Assembly: GCF_016863315.1 (NCBI RefSeq)
Contig: NZ_BOOQ01000057.1
Location: forward strand, 18,004 to 82,003
Source: Planotetraspora silvatica
GTDB lineage: Bacteria; Actinomycetota; Actinomycetes; Streptosporangiales; Streptosporangiaceae
Direction: 5' to 3'
Length of the DNA stretch: 64,000 nucleotides
Program-made: the position numbers and the translations under genes
The notes under the pieces: generated by a model
What the model was told of the DNA's origin: nothing
What the model saw: only the letters and a program-made list of their open reading frames with translations
Database searches by the model: none
In this document: in pieces, positions 25,163 through 35,641 of the stretch
Layout of the letters: every line of letters starts with the position of its first letter
How positions within the stretch are numbered: position 1 is the first letter of the stretch

Positions 25163-25223
25163 CCGGCCGCTCTCTTACCAGCGTAAAGAGGGGCGAAAGC
25201 CATGCGCCGATAGGATTGCCGGC

Positions 25224-25967
25224 ATGGCTACTTTGGTGCTGCTGAGGCATGGCGAGAGCGAATGGAACGTCAAGGGCCTGTTCACGGGCTGGGTGGACGT
25301 GACCCTTTCGCCGACTGGTGAGGACGAGGCACGGCGCGGCGGGCAACTGCTGCTCGACGCGGGCATCAGCCCCGAGGTGGTGCACACGTCGGTGCTCACC
25401 CGTGCGATCAAGACGGCCAACCTCGCGCTGGAGGCCGCCGGTCTGCTGTGGCTGCCGGTGCGCCGCTCGTGGCGGCTGAACGAGCGGCACTACGGCGCCC
25501 TCCAGGGCAAGGACAAGGCCCAGACCCGCGCGGAGTTCGGCGACGAGCAGTTCATGCTGTGGCGCCGCTCCTACGACGTGCCCCCGCCGCCGATCGCGGA
25601 CGACGACGAGTACTCCCAGTACGGCGACGCCCGATACGCCGAGCTGCCCTCCGAGCTGAAGCCCAGGACGGAGTGCCTGAAGGACGTCGTCGACCGCATG
25701 CTGCCGTACTGGTACGACCAGATCGTGCCGGATCTCGCGGCCGGGAAGACCGTGCTCGTCGTGGCTCACGGGAACTCTCTGCGGGCGCTGGTCAAGCACC
25801 TGGAGGGGATCAGCGACGCCGACATCGCGGGGCTGAACATCCCGACCGGGATCCCGCTCCGCTACGAGCTGGACGGCGACTTCCGCCCGACGGGCCCGGG
25901 GGAGTACCTCGACCCCGAGGCGGCCGAGGCCGCGATCGAAGCCGTCGCCAACCAGGGCAAGAAGTAA
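25224..25967 (+). CDS. gpmA: 2,3-bisphosphoglycerate-dependent phosphoglycerate mutase
   Basis: Glycolytic mutase, 247 residues. The phosphohistidine motif is [10 protein letters not shown] with His9; FTGWVDV and the ERHYGALQG block follow, and the second His is in [19 protein letters not shown] at 25211-25216 lies 7 bases before the ATG (leaderless). A strong hairpin ends the unit. Confidence 0.95.
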   Translation: MATLVLLRHGESEWNVKGLFTGWVDVTLSPTGEDEARRGGQLLLDAGISPEVVHTSVLTRAIKTANLALEAAGLLWLPVRRSWRLNERHYGALQGKDKAQTRAEFGDEQFMLWRRSYDVPPPPIADDDEYSQYGDARYAELPSELKPRTECLKDVVDRMLPYWYDQIVPDLAAGKTVLVVAHGNSLRALVKHLEGISDADIAGLNIPTGIPLRYELDGDFRPTGPGEYLDPEAAEAAIEAVANQGKK

Positions 25968-26067
25968 TCCATCCCCCCTCGCGGGACCCCAACCGGTCCC
26001 GCGAGGGCCGCGGCGGCGCCTCTAAGGCGCCCCGAGCCCGCGTGAGCGGAGCGAGCACGATAAACAC

Positions 26068-26100
26068 GAAAGCCCCGGCCCCCCGAGGACCGGGGCTTTC
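26068..26100. terminator. Bidirectional hairpin between gpmA and phoU
   Basis: An 11-bp perfect stem (26068-26078 with 26090-26100) with an 11-base loop between convergent genes. It can serve both strands. Confidence 0.75.
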
Positions 26101-26116
26101 GAGCCCGTGAGGATGG

Positions 26117-26776
26117 TCAGTCGGCGGCGACTTCGTCCGTACGCGATCCGGTCACCAGGTAGACCACGTCGCGGGCGACCCGGACGGCGTGGTCGGCGTA
26201 GCGCTCGTAGTAGCGGCCGGCCAGCGTCACGTCGATCGCGGCCTCGACGCCGTGCGACCACTCGTCGGAGAGCAGGACGCGGAACAGCCGCCGGTGCAGG
26301 CGGTCCATCGCGTCGTCATCCTCATCGAGCTCCTTCGCGAGCTCGATGTCGCGGGACGCGATGCAGCTGCCGGTCTTCGTGATCAGGTTCTCGGCGATCG
26401 CGCCCATCTCCACGATGGTGTCGCGAAGCTCGGCGGGGATGGCCGAGACGGGGTGGCGCATCCGAGCGATCTTGGCGATGTGCTCGGCGAGGTCACCCAT
26501 GCGCTCCAGGTCGGATGCCATCCGCAAGGCCGTCACCACGGTGCGCAGGTCGACGGCGACAGGCTGCTGCAGCGCCATCAACTCGTAAATGGAAGACTCG
26601 AGCTCGTTGTAGATCCGGTCGACCTCGGCGTCCTGGGAGATCACACTCTCCGCGAGCTGCAGGTCGGCGTCAAGGAGTGCAGTAGTGCCCCGGGACATGG
26701 CCGACCTGACCAGCCGGGTCATCTCCACCAGCCGATCAGTCAGGGATTCCAGCTCATCATGATAGGAGTCGCGCAT
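26117..26776 (-). CDS. phoU: Phosphate signalling protein PhoU
   Basis: A 219-residue PhoU made of two repeated three-helix bundles, each with the metal-binding E/D-x-x-x-D pattern (ASDLERMGDLAEHI and YYERYADHAVRVA). It links the Pst transporter to the sensor kinase. TAGCGT lies 6 bases before the ATG on the minus strand. Divergent from the senX3-like gene with a candidate PHO box between them. Confidence 0.93.
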   Translation of the reverse strand: MRDSYHDELESLTDRLVEMTRLVRSAMSRGTTALLDADLQLAESVISQDAEVDRIYNELESSIYELMALQQPVAVDLRTVVTALRMASDLERMGDLAEHIAKIARMRHPVSAIPAELRDTIVEMGAIAENLITKTGSCIASRDIELAKELDEDDDAMDRLHRRLFRVLLSDEWSHGVEAAIDVTLAGRYYERYADHAVRVARDVVYLVTGSRTDEVAAD

Positions 26777-26800
26777 GCGGCCACGCTACGCGGGATTTCG

Positions 26801-26827
26801 TGAACGAATCCCTGCCGTAAAATGAAC
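26801..26827 (-). promoter_or_regulatory. Candidate PHO box upstream of phoU/senX3
   Basis: On the minus strand two GTTCA half-sites occur exactly 22 bases apart, i.e. two 11-base turns, with a weak GGCAG unit between them. This matches the 11-nt direct-repeat layout of actinobacterial PhoP/RegX3 sites. Only two of three units are good, so this is tentative. Confidence 0.4.
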
Positions 26828-26899
26828 ATTCCTGGAAACACCATGGTCATGGGCTATCCCACTGGTCAGATAACGGGAAAGGCCGCCTAGCATTCAAGC

Positions 26900-28069
26900 G
26901 TGAACGAGTTGCTGGCGAGCTTGGCTGCGATGGGCGGATTCGTCCTCGGCTCCTTCGTCATGCTGGCCATTCGTCGTCAGGCCGACAAGGACAAGGATCC
27001 CGAACCCGTCGACGACATGTTGTCGCCGGGCGTGGCGTCCGTCCTCGCCGTCCTTCCGTCCTCCGCCGTCGTCCTGGACCGGGACGACCGCGTCCTTCGA
27101 GCCAGCTCCGCCGCCCGGGCCTTCGGGCTGGTGCGCGGGGACTCCCTCATGGCCGCCGAGTTGCTCGCCCTCGCCAGGAAGGTCCGCCGGGACGGTGAGA
27201 TCCGTGAGAGCGAGATCGAGACGGCCCGTCGCAAGTTCGGCCAGGAGTCGACCACCTTCGCCGTACGGGTCGCGCCGTTGGGCTCCACCGGGCAGGTGCT
27301 CGTGCTCGCCGAGGACCAGACCGAGCGCCGACGGGTCGAGGCGGTCCGCAGAGACTTCGTCGCCAACGTCAGTCACGAGCTCAAGACGCCGGTCGGCGCG
27401 TTGAGCCTGCTCGCCGAGACGATTCAGGACGCCGCCGACGATCACGAGGCGGTCACCCGTTTCGCTGGCCGCATGCAACACGAGGCGGCCCGGCTCACTT
27501 ACCTGGTGCAGGACCTGATCACCCTGTCCCGGATCCAGGGTGGGGAAACCGTCCCCACTCCGGGTCCCGTGCCGATCGACGAGGCCGTTCACGAGGCCAT
27601 CGACCGATGCAACACCAAGGCGTCCGCGAAGGACATCACGCTGGTGGCCGGCGGCGCCGAGGGCCTGAAGATCTGGGGTGACGATGAGCTCCTCGTCACC
27701 GCGCTGCGCAATCTCATCGACAACGCCGTGGCCTACAGCCCGGAGCACACCCGTGTCGTGGTGAGCGCCAGGCCCGCCGGGCGCTCCGTCGAGGTGAGCG
27801 TCAGCGACCAGGGCATCGGGATTCCCGAGAGCGCCCAGGAGCGCATCTTCGAACGATTCTTCCGGGTCGACGCGGCCCGGTCCCGAGCTACCGGTGGCAC
27901 GGGGCTCGGGCTCGCCATCGTGAAGCACGTCGCCGTCGCCCATGGTGGCGAGGTGACCGTCTGGAGCAAGGAAGGCTCCGGGTCGACCTTCACACTCCGC
28001 CTCCCCGCATTCGGCGGGACGGCGGTCGCCGAACCACGCACTACCAGCCCCCTGGAGGCCACGAAGTGA
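26900..28069 (+). CDS. senX3: Phosphate-sensing histidine kinase (SenX3/PhoR type)
   Basis: A 389-residue kinase: one N-terminal membrane helix (about 5-22), a PAS-like domain (45-145), a HisKA region with the phospho-acceptor H159 in NVSHELKTP, and an ATPase domain with NLIDNAVAYS, SDQGIGIP and GTGLGLAIVKH. Paired with the RegX3-like regulator (overlap 4 bases) and divergent from phoU. GTG start with TAGCAT 6 bases upstream, so leaderless. Confidence 0.9.
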   Translation: MNELLASLAAMGGFVLGSFVMLAIRRQADKDKDPEPVDDMLSPGVASVLAVLPSSAVVLDRDDRVLRASSAARAFGLVRGDSLMAAELLALARKVRRDGEIRESEIETARRKFGQESTTFAVRVAPLGSTGQVLVLAEDQTERRRVEAVRRDFVANVSHELKTPVGALSLLAETIQDAADDHEAVTRFAGRMQHEAARLTYLVQDLITLSRIQGGETVPTPGPVPIDEAVHEAIDRCNTKASAKDITLVAGGAEGLKIWGDDELLVTALRNLIDNAVAYSPEHTRVVVSARPAGRSVEVSVSDQGIGIPESAQERIFERFFRVDAARSRATGGTGLGLAIVKHVAVAHGGEVTVWSKEGSGSTFTLRLPAFGGTAVAEPRTTSPLEATK

Positions 28070-28755
28070 CTCGAGTACTCGTCGTGGAGGACGAGGAGTC
28101 GTTTTCCGACGCCTTGTCCTACATGCTGCGCAAGGAAGGGTTCGAGGTCGCGGTCGCGGCCACCGGTCCCGAGGCACTGGACACCTTTGATCGCAACGGT
28201 GCCGACCTCGTTTTGCTCGACCTGATGCTGCCGGGCCTGCCGGGGACGGAGGTGTGCCGCTCGCTCCGCCAGCGGTCCAAGGTCCCGGTGATCATGCTGA
28301 CCGCGAAGGACAGTGAGATCGACAAGGTCGTGGGGCTCGAACTCGGCGCGGACGACTATGTGACCAAGCCCTTCTCGTCGCGTGAGCTGGTGGCCCGGAT
28401 CAGGGCCGTCCTGCGCCGTCAGGGCGACGTCGAGGAGCTCGAGTCCGCGATCCTCGCCGCCGGGCCGGTGCGGATGGACGTCGACCGGCACATCGTGGCC
28501 GTTCGCGGTGAGCACGTGCAGCTCCCCCTCAAGGAGTTCGAGCTGCTCGAGGTGCTTCTGCGCAACGCCGGCAGGGTGCTGACCCGTGGCCAGCTGATCG
28601 ACCGCGTCTGGGGTGCGGACTATGTCGGTGACACCAAGACGCTCGACGTCCATGTGAAGCGCTTGCGGGCCAAGGTCGAGGCCGACCCGTCGAACCCCCG
28701 CTGCATCCTCACCGTGCGGGGCCTCGGCTACAAGTTCGACCCCACTGAGGAATAG
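28066..28755 (+). CDS. regX3: Phosphate response regulator (RegX3/PhoP type)
   Basis: A 229-residue OmpR-family regulator: receiver domain with phospho-acceptor Asp52 (LLDLMLPG), acidic pair E8/D9 and Lys in VTKPFSS; C-terminal winged helix ending TVRGLGYKFD. The GTG start overlaps the kinase stop (GTGA). It is expected to activate phosphate-starvation genes through PHO boxes. Confidence 0.92.
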   Translation: MTRVLVVEDEESFSDALSYMLRKEGFEVAVAATGPEALDTFDRNGADLVLLDLMLPGLPGTEVCRSLRQRSKVPVIMLTAKDSEIDKVVGLELGADDYVTKPFSSRELVARIRAVLRRQGDVEELESAILAAGPVRMDVDRHIVAVRGEHVQLPLKEFELLEVLLRNAGRVLTRGQLIDRVWGADYVGDTKTLDVHVKRLRAKVEADPSNPRCILTVRGLGYKFDPTEE

Positions 28756-28771
28756 ATCGCCTGAAACGTTC

Positions 28772-28813
28772 GAGGCCCTGTCCGGTACGGCATGCCGTAC
28801 CGGACAGGGCCTC
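28772..28813. terminator. 42-bp perfect palindrome, bidirectional terminator
   Basis: Bases 28772-28813 form an uninterrupted palindrome with GCATGC at the centre, between the convergent regX3 and lipoprotein genes. In RNA it gives a stem of about 19 bp with a 4-base loop. Confidence 0.8.
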
Positions 28814-28828
28814 AGACGTTCGCGGACG

Positions 28829-29440
28829 TCAGGTCTGCGGGGTCTCCGTGGTGACCGTGGTGGGCGTCGCCGCGGGGCTGGCCGAGGTGGCGGGAGTCGG
28901 AATTGGCTGGGGGGCGGGCGGCAGCGTGGCGTACTCCCGGCTCCGAGCGATGACGGGCACCCACATGGTGACGTCGCCCGCGTTCGTGAACTGGAACGTC
29001 AGCCGCACGCTCTCACCGCCCAGCAGGGGGTTCTTGAGGCCGTCGACCGTGGCCTGGGGCGCCTTGGCGAGCTGGTCGGACGCCAGCGGGACCGGGGCCG
29101 GCAGTTTGACGGAGGTGACCTCCTGGCCGTCGGAGACGACGCCGGTGAGGGTGTCCGGGGTGCTCGCCCGGTTCACGATGCTGAGGTAAAGCGGTGCCGA
29201 GCCTCCAGCGGCGATCTGTCCACCCGAGTCGGGTCCGAGGATGAACGCCTGGCTGATCATGATGCCGTTCTCGCCGTAGCTCCTGGTCGAGCCGTCGTCC
29301 TGGATGAGGACGCCCGCCTCGGTCGGCGCGTAGGCCCTGTTGGTGTTGGCGTCGACCCCGGCGCCACACGCGGCCAGAGCAGGGATGGAGGCGAGGACCG
29401 CCGCAACGGCGATCGCCCTGCGGTGGCTGGTGCTGGTCAC
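28829..29440 (-). CDS. Secreted lipoprotein, PCuAC-like architecture
   Basis: A 203-residue lipoprotein: basic start, hydrophobic segment and lipobox LAAC with Cys25 as the lipid-anchored residue. A single beta-rich domain follows (YLSIVNRASTPDTLTGVVSD..., about 80-165). That spacing resembles PCu(A)C-type copper chaperones, but the conserved Met/His ligands are not evident. The tail is Pro/Thr/Ala rich, typical of a cell-wall spacer. GTG start; divergent from carD. Confidence 0.72.
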   Translation of the reverse strand: MTSTSHRRAIAVAAVLASIPALAACGAGVDANTNRAYAPTEAGVLIQDDGSTRSYGENGIMISQAFILGPDSGGQIAAGGSAPLYLSIVNRASTPDTLTGVVSDGQEVTSVKLPAPVPLASDQLAKAPQATVDGLKNPLLGGESVRLTFQFTNAGDVTMWVPVIARSREYATLPPAPQPIPTPATSASPAATPTTVTTETPQT

Positions 29441-29697
29441 GGTTCGAGTTCTCCTTGGTGCGCACGTATATGGGCGGGAATCAGCCTATCTGCGCACTCC
29501 AACGGTCCTCACTCGGTACCCCGCTGCCGGACCGGCTGCGACGCAGGTCACCCGGTATGTCGGGAATGCCATTCACAGAGCCGACCGGTTGTCAAGTCCC
29601 AAAACGGGGCTTTGACCTGCAGTTATGTTCATTTCACTGTTCCGGGAGGCTGTAATCGCGTGGTACTCTTAAGTACAGCGGAAGGGGTACTCGTCAC

Positions 29698-30180
29698 ATG
29701 ACTTTCCAGGTCGGCGACACTGTCGTCTACCCCCACCATGGGGCTGCTCGGATCGAAGCAATCACTACCCGGGCCATCAAGGGTGAGGAAAAGACCTACT
29801 TGGTGCTGAAGGTTGACAAGGGCGACCTCACCGTCCAAGTGCCAGCTGAAAATGCCGAACTCGTCGGTGTACGCGACGTCGTCGGTCAAGAAGGGCTCGA
29901 GCGAGTTTTCGACGTGCTGCGCATGCCGCACACGGAGGAGCCCACCAACTGGTCCCGCCGCTACAAGGCCAACCTCGAGAAGCTGGCGTCCGGCGACGTC
30001 AACAAGGTGGCCGAGGTCGTTCGCGACCTGTGGCGACGCGACAAGGAACGCGGCCTTTCCGCGGGTGAGAAGCGAATGCTCGCCAAGGCGCGGCAGATAC
30101 TGGTCAGTGAGCTTGCGCTGGCGGAGAAGACCAACGAGGACAAGGCTGAGGCTTTGCTCGACGAGGTGCTGAACTCCTGA
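29698..30180 (+). CDS. carD: CarD-family transcription activator
   Basis: A 160-residue RNA polymerase-binding protein that stabilises open complexes, notably at rRNA promoters. The N-terminal RNAP-interaction domain opens [18 protein letters not shown], and the helical C-terminal DNA-binding domain contains [17 protein letters not shown] with the Trp that contacts the -10 edge. GGAAGGGG lies upstream of the ATG. ispF follows after 17 bases. Confidence 0.96.
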   Translation: MTFQVGDTVVYPHHGAARIEAITTRAIKGEEKTYLVLKVDKGDLTVQVPAENAELVGVRDVVGQEGLERVFDVLRMPHTEEPTNWSRRYKANLEKLASGDVNKVAEVVRDLWRRDKERGLSAGEKRMLAKARQILVSELALAEKTNEDKAEALLDEVLNS

Positions 30181-30197
30181 ACACGACATCGCCAAGG

Positions 30198-30665
30198 GTG
30201 GGCGTCGGTATCGATGTCCACCCTTTTGCGTTTGGTAGGGAACTTCATCTGGCGGGGCTCCACTGGCCAGATGAAACCGGTCTCGCTGGACATTCGGATG
30301 GGGACGCCGCTGCGCACGCATGTTGTGACGCCCTCCTCTCGGCGGCAGGTCTGGGTGACATCGGCGGGCTCTTCGGCACGTCGGACCCCCGATGGGCCGG
30401 CGCCTCGGGTGTCACCCTCCTCGAGGAGACGGCACGTCAGGTCCGGGCCGCAGGCTTCGAGATCGGCAATGTGGCGGTTCAGATCATCGGAAACCGGCCC
30501 AAGCTGGCGCCCCGCCGTACGGAGGCCGAGAAGGTCCTTGAGGCCGCTGTAGGCGCTCCTGTGAGCGTGAGCGCGACCACCACGGACGGGCTCGGCCTCA
30601 CCGGACGGGGAGAGGGCATCGCGGCGATCGCCAACGCGATCGTTTTCGTTGAACGGCTTGCCTAA
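30198..30665 (+). CDS. ispF: 2-C-methyl-D-erythritol 2,4-cyclodiphosphate synthase
   Basis: MEP-pathway enzyme, 155 residues. Metal ligands are in GIDVHPF (Asp-x-His) and the His of LAGHSDGDA; substrate-loop [15 protein letters not shown] is near the C-terminus. The GTG at 30198 gives the canonical N-terminus but has only AAGG upstream. In mycobacteria and Streptomyces ispD lies between carD and ispF; here there is no room for it. Confidence 0.93.
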   Translation: MGVGIDVHPFAFGRELHLAGLHWPDETGLAGHSDGDAAAHACCDALLSAAGLGDIGGLFGTSDPRWAGASGVTLLEETARQVRAAGFEIGNVAVQIIGNRPKLAPRRTEAEKVLEAAVGAPVSVSATTTDGLGLTGRGEGIAAIANAIVFVERLA

Positions 30666-30715
30666 TCGGACATGTCAACCGGAATTGGGCTAGCGGCGTC
30701 TCATTAGCACGTGGG

Positions 30716-30749
30716 CGGCGACTCAAACCAGGCGCGGTACGAGTCGCCG
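30716..30749 (+). terminator. Rho-independent terminator after ispF
   Basis: A 9-bp stem (30716-30724 with 30741-30749) followed directly by CCTCTTTTTCTCC. This is one of the few hairpins here with a real U-tract. Confidence 0.75.
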
Positions 30750-30844
30750 TCCTCTTTTTCTCCTCCTGAGAGCGCATATTTCGCCGGGGCAGGGTAGCCC
30801 ACCTTCTGAGAGTGAAGGGGGCAACCCCCCAACGGGAGGTCGAT

Positions 30845-31114
30845 ATGACAATCGAGTCCATCCTTGGCGCCATCGTCATCGGTGCGGTCATCGGGGCCCT
30901 GGGCCGTCTGTTCCTGCCGGGCAGGCAGCCGATCGGCTGGATCCTGACCATCGTCGTCGGCATCGTGGCGGCGCTGATCGGGACATTCATCGCCCAGCAT
31001 CTGGGCGTGGCCACCACCAAGGGCATCGACTGGATCGAACTGATCATGCAGGTGGTGCTGGCGGTTGTCGGTGTCGGCCTCGTCGCCGGCATCCGTGGCA
31101 GGACACGCGTGTAG
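30845..31114 (+). CDS. GlsB/YeaQ/YmgE-family stress membrane protein
   Basis: An 89-residue protein with three hydrophobic segments (about 3-22, 30-52 and 62-80) and Gly-rich helices (GAVIGALGRLFLPG), typical of transglycosylase-associated/YeaQ proteins. GGGAGGT precedes ATG 30845, which excludes the longer frame. The function is unproven; relatives are linked to stress or envelope homeostasis. Confidence 0.82.
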   Translation: MTIESILGAIVIGAVIGALGRLFLPGRQPIGWILTIVVGIVAALIGTFIAQHLGVATTKGIDWIELIMQVVLAVVGVGLVAGIRGRTRV

Positions 31115-31160
31115 GACCGCCGCAGGCGGGGTTTCCCCCGTCGCTCGCGGCATGACAAAC

Positions 31161-31208
31161 GTGAAAGGCCTCACGCGGAGTCCCGGGACTCCGAGTGAGG
31201 CCTTTCAC
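31161..31208. terminator. Two-stem bidirectional terminator
   Basis: An outer 14-bp inverted repeat (31161-31174 with 31195-31208) encloses the inner palindrome ggagtcccgggactcc (31177-31192), between convergent genes. Confidence 0.75.
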
Positions 31209-31218
31209 GTGTCGTCTC

Positions 31219-32574
31219 TCAGTCCGTCTCCTCGTCGGGCGGAATCGGAGTGCTCCGCATCCGTCCGGAGGGAGGCGCGAGCGGGACGGTGCCCTCCCCG
31301 GTTCCGGTCTCCGTGCTGTACGGCTGCCGCCGCGTCGCGGAGTGTTCCTCCGGGTCGGCGAGCTCGGCCGTATGGGCGGGGTCGGGGTCGTCCTTGATGT
31401 GGTGCAACGGCTGCGTGTCCACATCGGCGGCTTCGACCTCCGCCGCGTCGGCTTCGGTGAGGTCGGCCGGGACGATGTCCTGTGTGATCTGATCTGCCGG
31501 CGTCGGCGCCGGTTCCGCCGGCCCGGTCACGGATGCGGTCTGCTCACTCGGGAGCGCCGCCGCCTCCCAGGTGACCGGGGAGGACGTTTCGCGAGCGCCC
31601 TCGGGGAACACCGGCGCCGCGTGCTTCGGCGAGGGTGCTTCCGCGGTCTGGACTCTCTCGGCAGGGGGCTCGTCGGCCGCCTGGGCGGAACCCGGCTGTG
31701 GAAGGCGGGGGTGGACGAGCACGTCGCCTGTGGAGGGACGGACGAAGTCGCCCCACTTGATGGGCCGGTTGGGCCGGTTGCGCCGGGGCGAGACGGGCTC
31801 CGGCGGAGCGGGAAGCTCGGTGACCTCCGGCGTGTGGGGCGCGGCCGTGGGCTGGACCACCGGCAGGGCCTCAGGCTCCTCCGTCGCGTCGGAGGCGGGG
31901 GACGTGCCTCCGATGGCGTCCGCATGCTCGGGAAGCGGAGACACCGGAAGCGGCGGAGCCTGCTCGGGCGATGTCGCGATCGCGGGGACGACGGCATAGG
32001 GCGCGGTCGGCATCTCGGCCTCTTCACGGCCGCGTGAACCGCGCTCCTCGGCGAAGGGCACGATGTCACTTTCTTCGACCAGGCCGTCCAGAGCGGTCCG
32101 GGACGCCCGCGCGTGCTTCAGAAGGAGGAGAAGCAACCAGAGCCCGATCGCGAGCAACGCCCAGGGCAGCAGCGCGACCACGATCGCGGCGCTCTCCGGG
32201 TCGAAGGTCATGTCGGTGGCCGTCGCCACGGTCGCCGACGCGGCCGCCGCGAACAGGACGAGCAGGACGACGGCGGCCTGCGCCCGGACCAGGAAGCGGC
32301 CGCCGCGCAGCAGCGGGACGCTGACCAGGGAGAGCACCAGGAGGGCGTCGAAAGCCGTCGGGTACAGGTAGGCGAGCCTGGGCTCCGCCCGACCGGTGAC
32401 GGCGAGGGCTCGGAGATCGTCGAAGGAGAGCGCGCAGGCCGCGCCCGCGAGCACCGCCACGATGAGGCCGGCGAGGCCGATCACGAGACGGCGCAGCACC
32501 GGCGGGATTCCGGCGGATGTCGATGTGGACGGGCGGGAGGTGATGCCTGCCGCTCCGGGGGGGTTCGCGTCCAT
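31219..32574 (-). CDS. DUF2637 membrane protein with long acidic/Pro tail
   Basis: A 451-residue protein: four membrane helices in residues 25-175, matching DUF2637 (FDDLRALAVTG...YLYPTAFDALLVLS), then about 270 residues of low-complexity, Pro/Glu/Ala-rich cytoplasmic tail with two weak repeat-like stretches. DUF2637 proteins are frequent in sporulating actinomycetes, some on mobile elements; their role is unknown. TAGGCT lies 9 bases before the ATG on the minus strand. Confidence 0.72.
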   Translation of the reverse strand: MDANPPGAAGITSRPSTSTSAGIPPVLRRLVIGLAGLIVAVLAGAACALSFDDLRALAVTGRAEPRLAYLYPTAFDALLVLSLVSVPLLRGGRFLVRAQAAVVLLVLFAAAASATVATATDMTFDPESAAIVVALLPWALLAIGLWLLLLLLKHARASRTALDGLVEESDIVPFAEERGSRGREEAEMPTAPYAVVPAIATSPEQAPPLPVSPLPEHADAIGGTSPASDATEEPEALPVVQPTAAPHTPEVTELPAPPEPVSPRRNRPNRPIKWGDFVRPSTGDVLVHPRLPQPGSAQAADEPPAERVQTAEAPSPKHAAPVFPEGARETSSPVTWEAAALPSEQTASVTGPAEPAPTPADQITQDIVPADLTEADAAEVEAADVDTQPLHHIKDDPDPAHTAELADPEEHSATRRQPYSTETGTGEGTVPLAPPSGRMRSTPIPPDEETD

Positions 32575-32942
32575 GGCGTTCTGAGCCTACAGAATCATGC
32601 CGACCGTTTGACCAGCTCTGTGAGGCTGATGTCTCCTGAAATGGTGGGTCATATCGGGTTGGTCGCCCTCGATCGGCGGTCCACTCGCCCGGGCGGGGAG
32701 GGTCCGTCCCCGGTGGGATTCCGGGCCGCCGGCGCCGCGAGAAGCCGCGACCGGACACCGGGTGTGTGATCGTTCGGGCGACTTTGGGAGAAGGTAAATC
32801 TGTTCTAACGGAGTTATCTCCGCTTATAGCGTGACTTATGAGTCTGAAGTGATGGCCGTACATGGTGGAAAGGCGACTCGTGGACCGCTCACGGGCACGC
32901 AAGTAGCTCTGTGCTGTGGCATTAGGCGTTAGCCTTGCCTTC
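32575..32942. other. 368-bp intergenic region upstream of cysS
   Basis: This separates the divergent DUF2637 and cysS promoters. TAGCCT at 32930-32935 lies 7 bases before the cysS GTG and is its probable -10. I looked for a T-box (specifier and antiterminator with a Cys codon) and saw none. A short cggag-ttat-ctccg hairpin lies near 32804-32817; no other feature is seen. Confidence 0.45.
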
Positions 32943-34337
<1,395 letters not shown>

Positions 34338-34360
34338 GCGGGGCCGGTACCCTAGGGACC

Positions 34361-35320
34361 ATGGCTGGTAAGGCTTCAGGGAAGTCCTCGAAGAGGCAGG
34401 GTCCCACCAGGGGCACGGGTGGCAAGGTCCGGGGCTCCCTGGAGGGCAAGGGGGCCACGCCTCCTGCGCACATGCGGCACTGGTACAAGGACAAGGCGCG
34501 GGCCGAGCGGATCGAGCGCGAGGCCGCCGGGCGTCCTGGCCGCCCCGCACGTGCCGCGACCAGGCCGCGCAGGGACGACGCGCCGGAGGTCATCGGCGGG
34601 CGCAACCCGGTGCTGGAGGCGCTGCGCGCCGGAGTGCCCGCGAACGCGCTCTACGTGGCGCAGCGGATCGAGAGCGACGACCGGGTACGTGAGTCGATCA
34701 GGATCGCGGCGGATCATGGAATCGCCCTGCTGGAGGTCTCTCGCGACAAGCTCGACCGCCTTACCGAGGGTGGGATCCACCAGGGTGTCGGGCTGCAGAT
34801 CCCCGCGTACGACTACGCCCATCCGGAGGAGCTCGTCGAGAGGGCGCGCGAAGCCGCTGAGGTGCCGCTGATCGTCGCCCTGGACGGTGTGACGGATCCA
34901 CGCAACCTGGGTGCGATCGCGCGGTCGGCGACGGCGTTCGGCGCTCACGGCCTCCTGATCCCAGCGCGCCGCTCGGCTGGAGTCACAGCCGGAGCGTGGA
35001 AGACCTCGGCGGGAACCCTCGCCCACCTGAGGGTCGCGCGGGCGGCGAACCTGACTCAGACCCTCCAGGCGTACCGGGAGGAAGGGCTGTTCGTCGTCGG
35101 ACTGGACGGCACCGCCACGCTGGACATCGCGCAGGTCGAGTTGGTGACCGAGCCGCTCGTCGTGGTCGTCGGCTCGGAAGGCAAGGGTCTGTCGCGTCTG
35201 GTCCGCGAATCGTGTGATCAGGTGGCGCGGATTCCCATGTTCGCCGCGGCGGAGTCCCTCAACGCCGGAGTGGCCGCGGGGATCGCTCTGTACGAGGTCG
35301 CGCAGCACCGCCGGCGGTGA
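34361..35320 (+). CDS. rlmB: 23S rRNA Gm2251 2'-O-methyltransferase (TrmH/RlmB family)
   Basis: A 319-residue SPOUT methyltransferase with a basic disordered N-terminal extension (1-75), a substrate-binding L30e-like domain (VIGGRNPVLEAL, 80-150) and the knotted domain: DGVTDPRNLGAIARSA, VVGSEGKGLS and SLNAGVAAGIALYE. TACCCT lies 7 bases before the ATG, so it may be transcribed independently of cysS. The cysS-rlmB order is conserved in actinobacteria. Confidence 0.92.
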   Translation: MAGKASGKSSKRQGPTRGTGGKVRGSLEGKGATPPAHMRHWYKDKARAERIEREAAGRPGRPARAATRPRRDDAPEVIGGRNPVLEALRAGVPANALYVAQRIESDDRVRESIRIAADHGIALLEVSRDKLDRLTEGGIHQGVGLQIPAYDYAHPEELVERAREAAEVPLIVALDGVTDPRNLGAIARSATAFGAHGLLIPARRSAGVTAGAWKTSAGTLAHLRVARAANLTQTLQAYREEGLFVVGLDGTATLDIAQVELVTEPLVVVVGSEGKGLSRLVRESCDQVARIPMFAAAESLNAGVAAGIALYEVAQHRRR

Positions 35321-35327
35321 TTCTGCG

Positions 35328-35357
35328 GTGACGGTACGGGCTGCTGGCCACTAGACT
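35328..35357 (+). promoter_or_regulatory. tRNA-Thr promoter
   Basis: GTGACG (35328-35333) and TAGACT (35352-35357) are separated by 18 bases, and the tRNA begins 12 bases after the -10. Confidence 0.5.
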
Positions 35358-35368
35358 CGTGCCGATAC

Positions 35369-35444
35369 GCCGCCTTAGCTCAATCGGCAGAGCATCTGTC
35401 TTGTAAACAGAAGGTCTGGGGTTCGATTCCCCAAGGCGGCTCCA
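35369..35444 (+). tRNA. tRNA-Thr (anticodon UGU)
   Basis: The 76-nt cloverleaf is complete: acceptor GCCGCCT pairs with AGGCGGC, D-arm GCTC/GAGC, anticodon stem TCTGT/ACAGA with loop CTTGTAA (anticodon TGT), T-arm with GTTCGATTC, and an encoded CCA end. It reads ACA and ACG codons. Its 3' end plus the following terminator recurs at 43242. Confidence 0.95.
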
Positions 35445-35505
35445 CATGAGAAGGCCCCTGACCAGGCATTTTGCCGTCAGGGGCCTTGTGTTTGTCCGGG
35501 TCGTG
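35433..35505 (+). repeat. Left copy of tRNA-Thr 3'-end/terminator direct repeat (att-like)
   Basis: From the last 7-8 bases of the acceptor stem through CCA, the terminator and CCGGGTCGTG, this 73-bp stretch matches 43242-43313 with a handful of mismatches and short indels. Direct repeats that include a tRNA 3' end are the usual footprint of integrase-mediated insertion. Confidence 0.65.
35451..35487 (+). terminator. tRNA-Thr terminator
   Basis: A 12-bp stem, AAGGCCCCTGAC (35451-35462) with its complement at 35476-35487, starting 6 bases after CCA. The same hairpin is kept in the copy near 43260-43294. Confidence 0.8.
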
Positions 35506-35641
35506 ATCAGGCTGCTTCGTCCAGGTGAGGACGAAGGCTTCGCGGGGGGTTGTTCAGCCAAGTCGGCGACGTCAGCCATGTTGGGTGCGGTGCCGCAGGC
35601 GCGTTCTCGTGGGCAATTGACGATTTGTGCCGGGCCGTTGC

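Noticed and set aside
32575..32942. T-box or cysteine-responsive riboswitch upstream of cysS
   Set aside because: No specifier loop, antiterminator or T-box sequence is visible, and the -10 hexamer is 7 bases from the start codon, leaving no leader.
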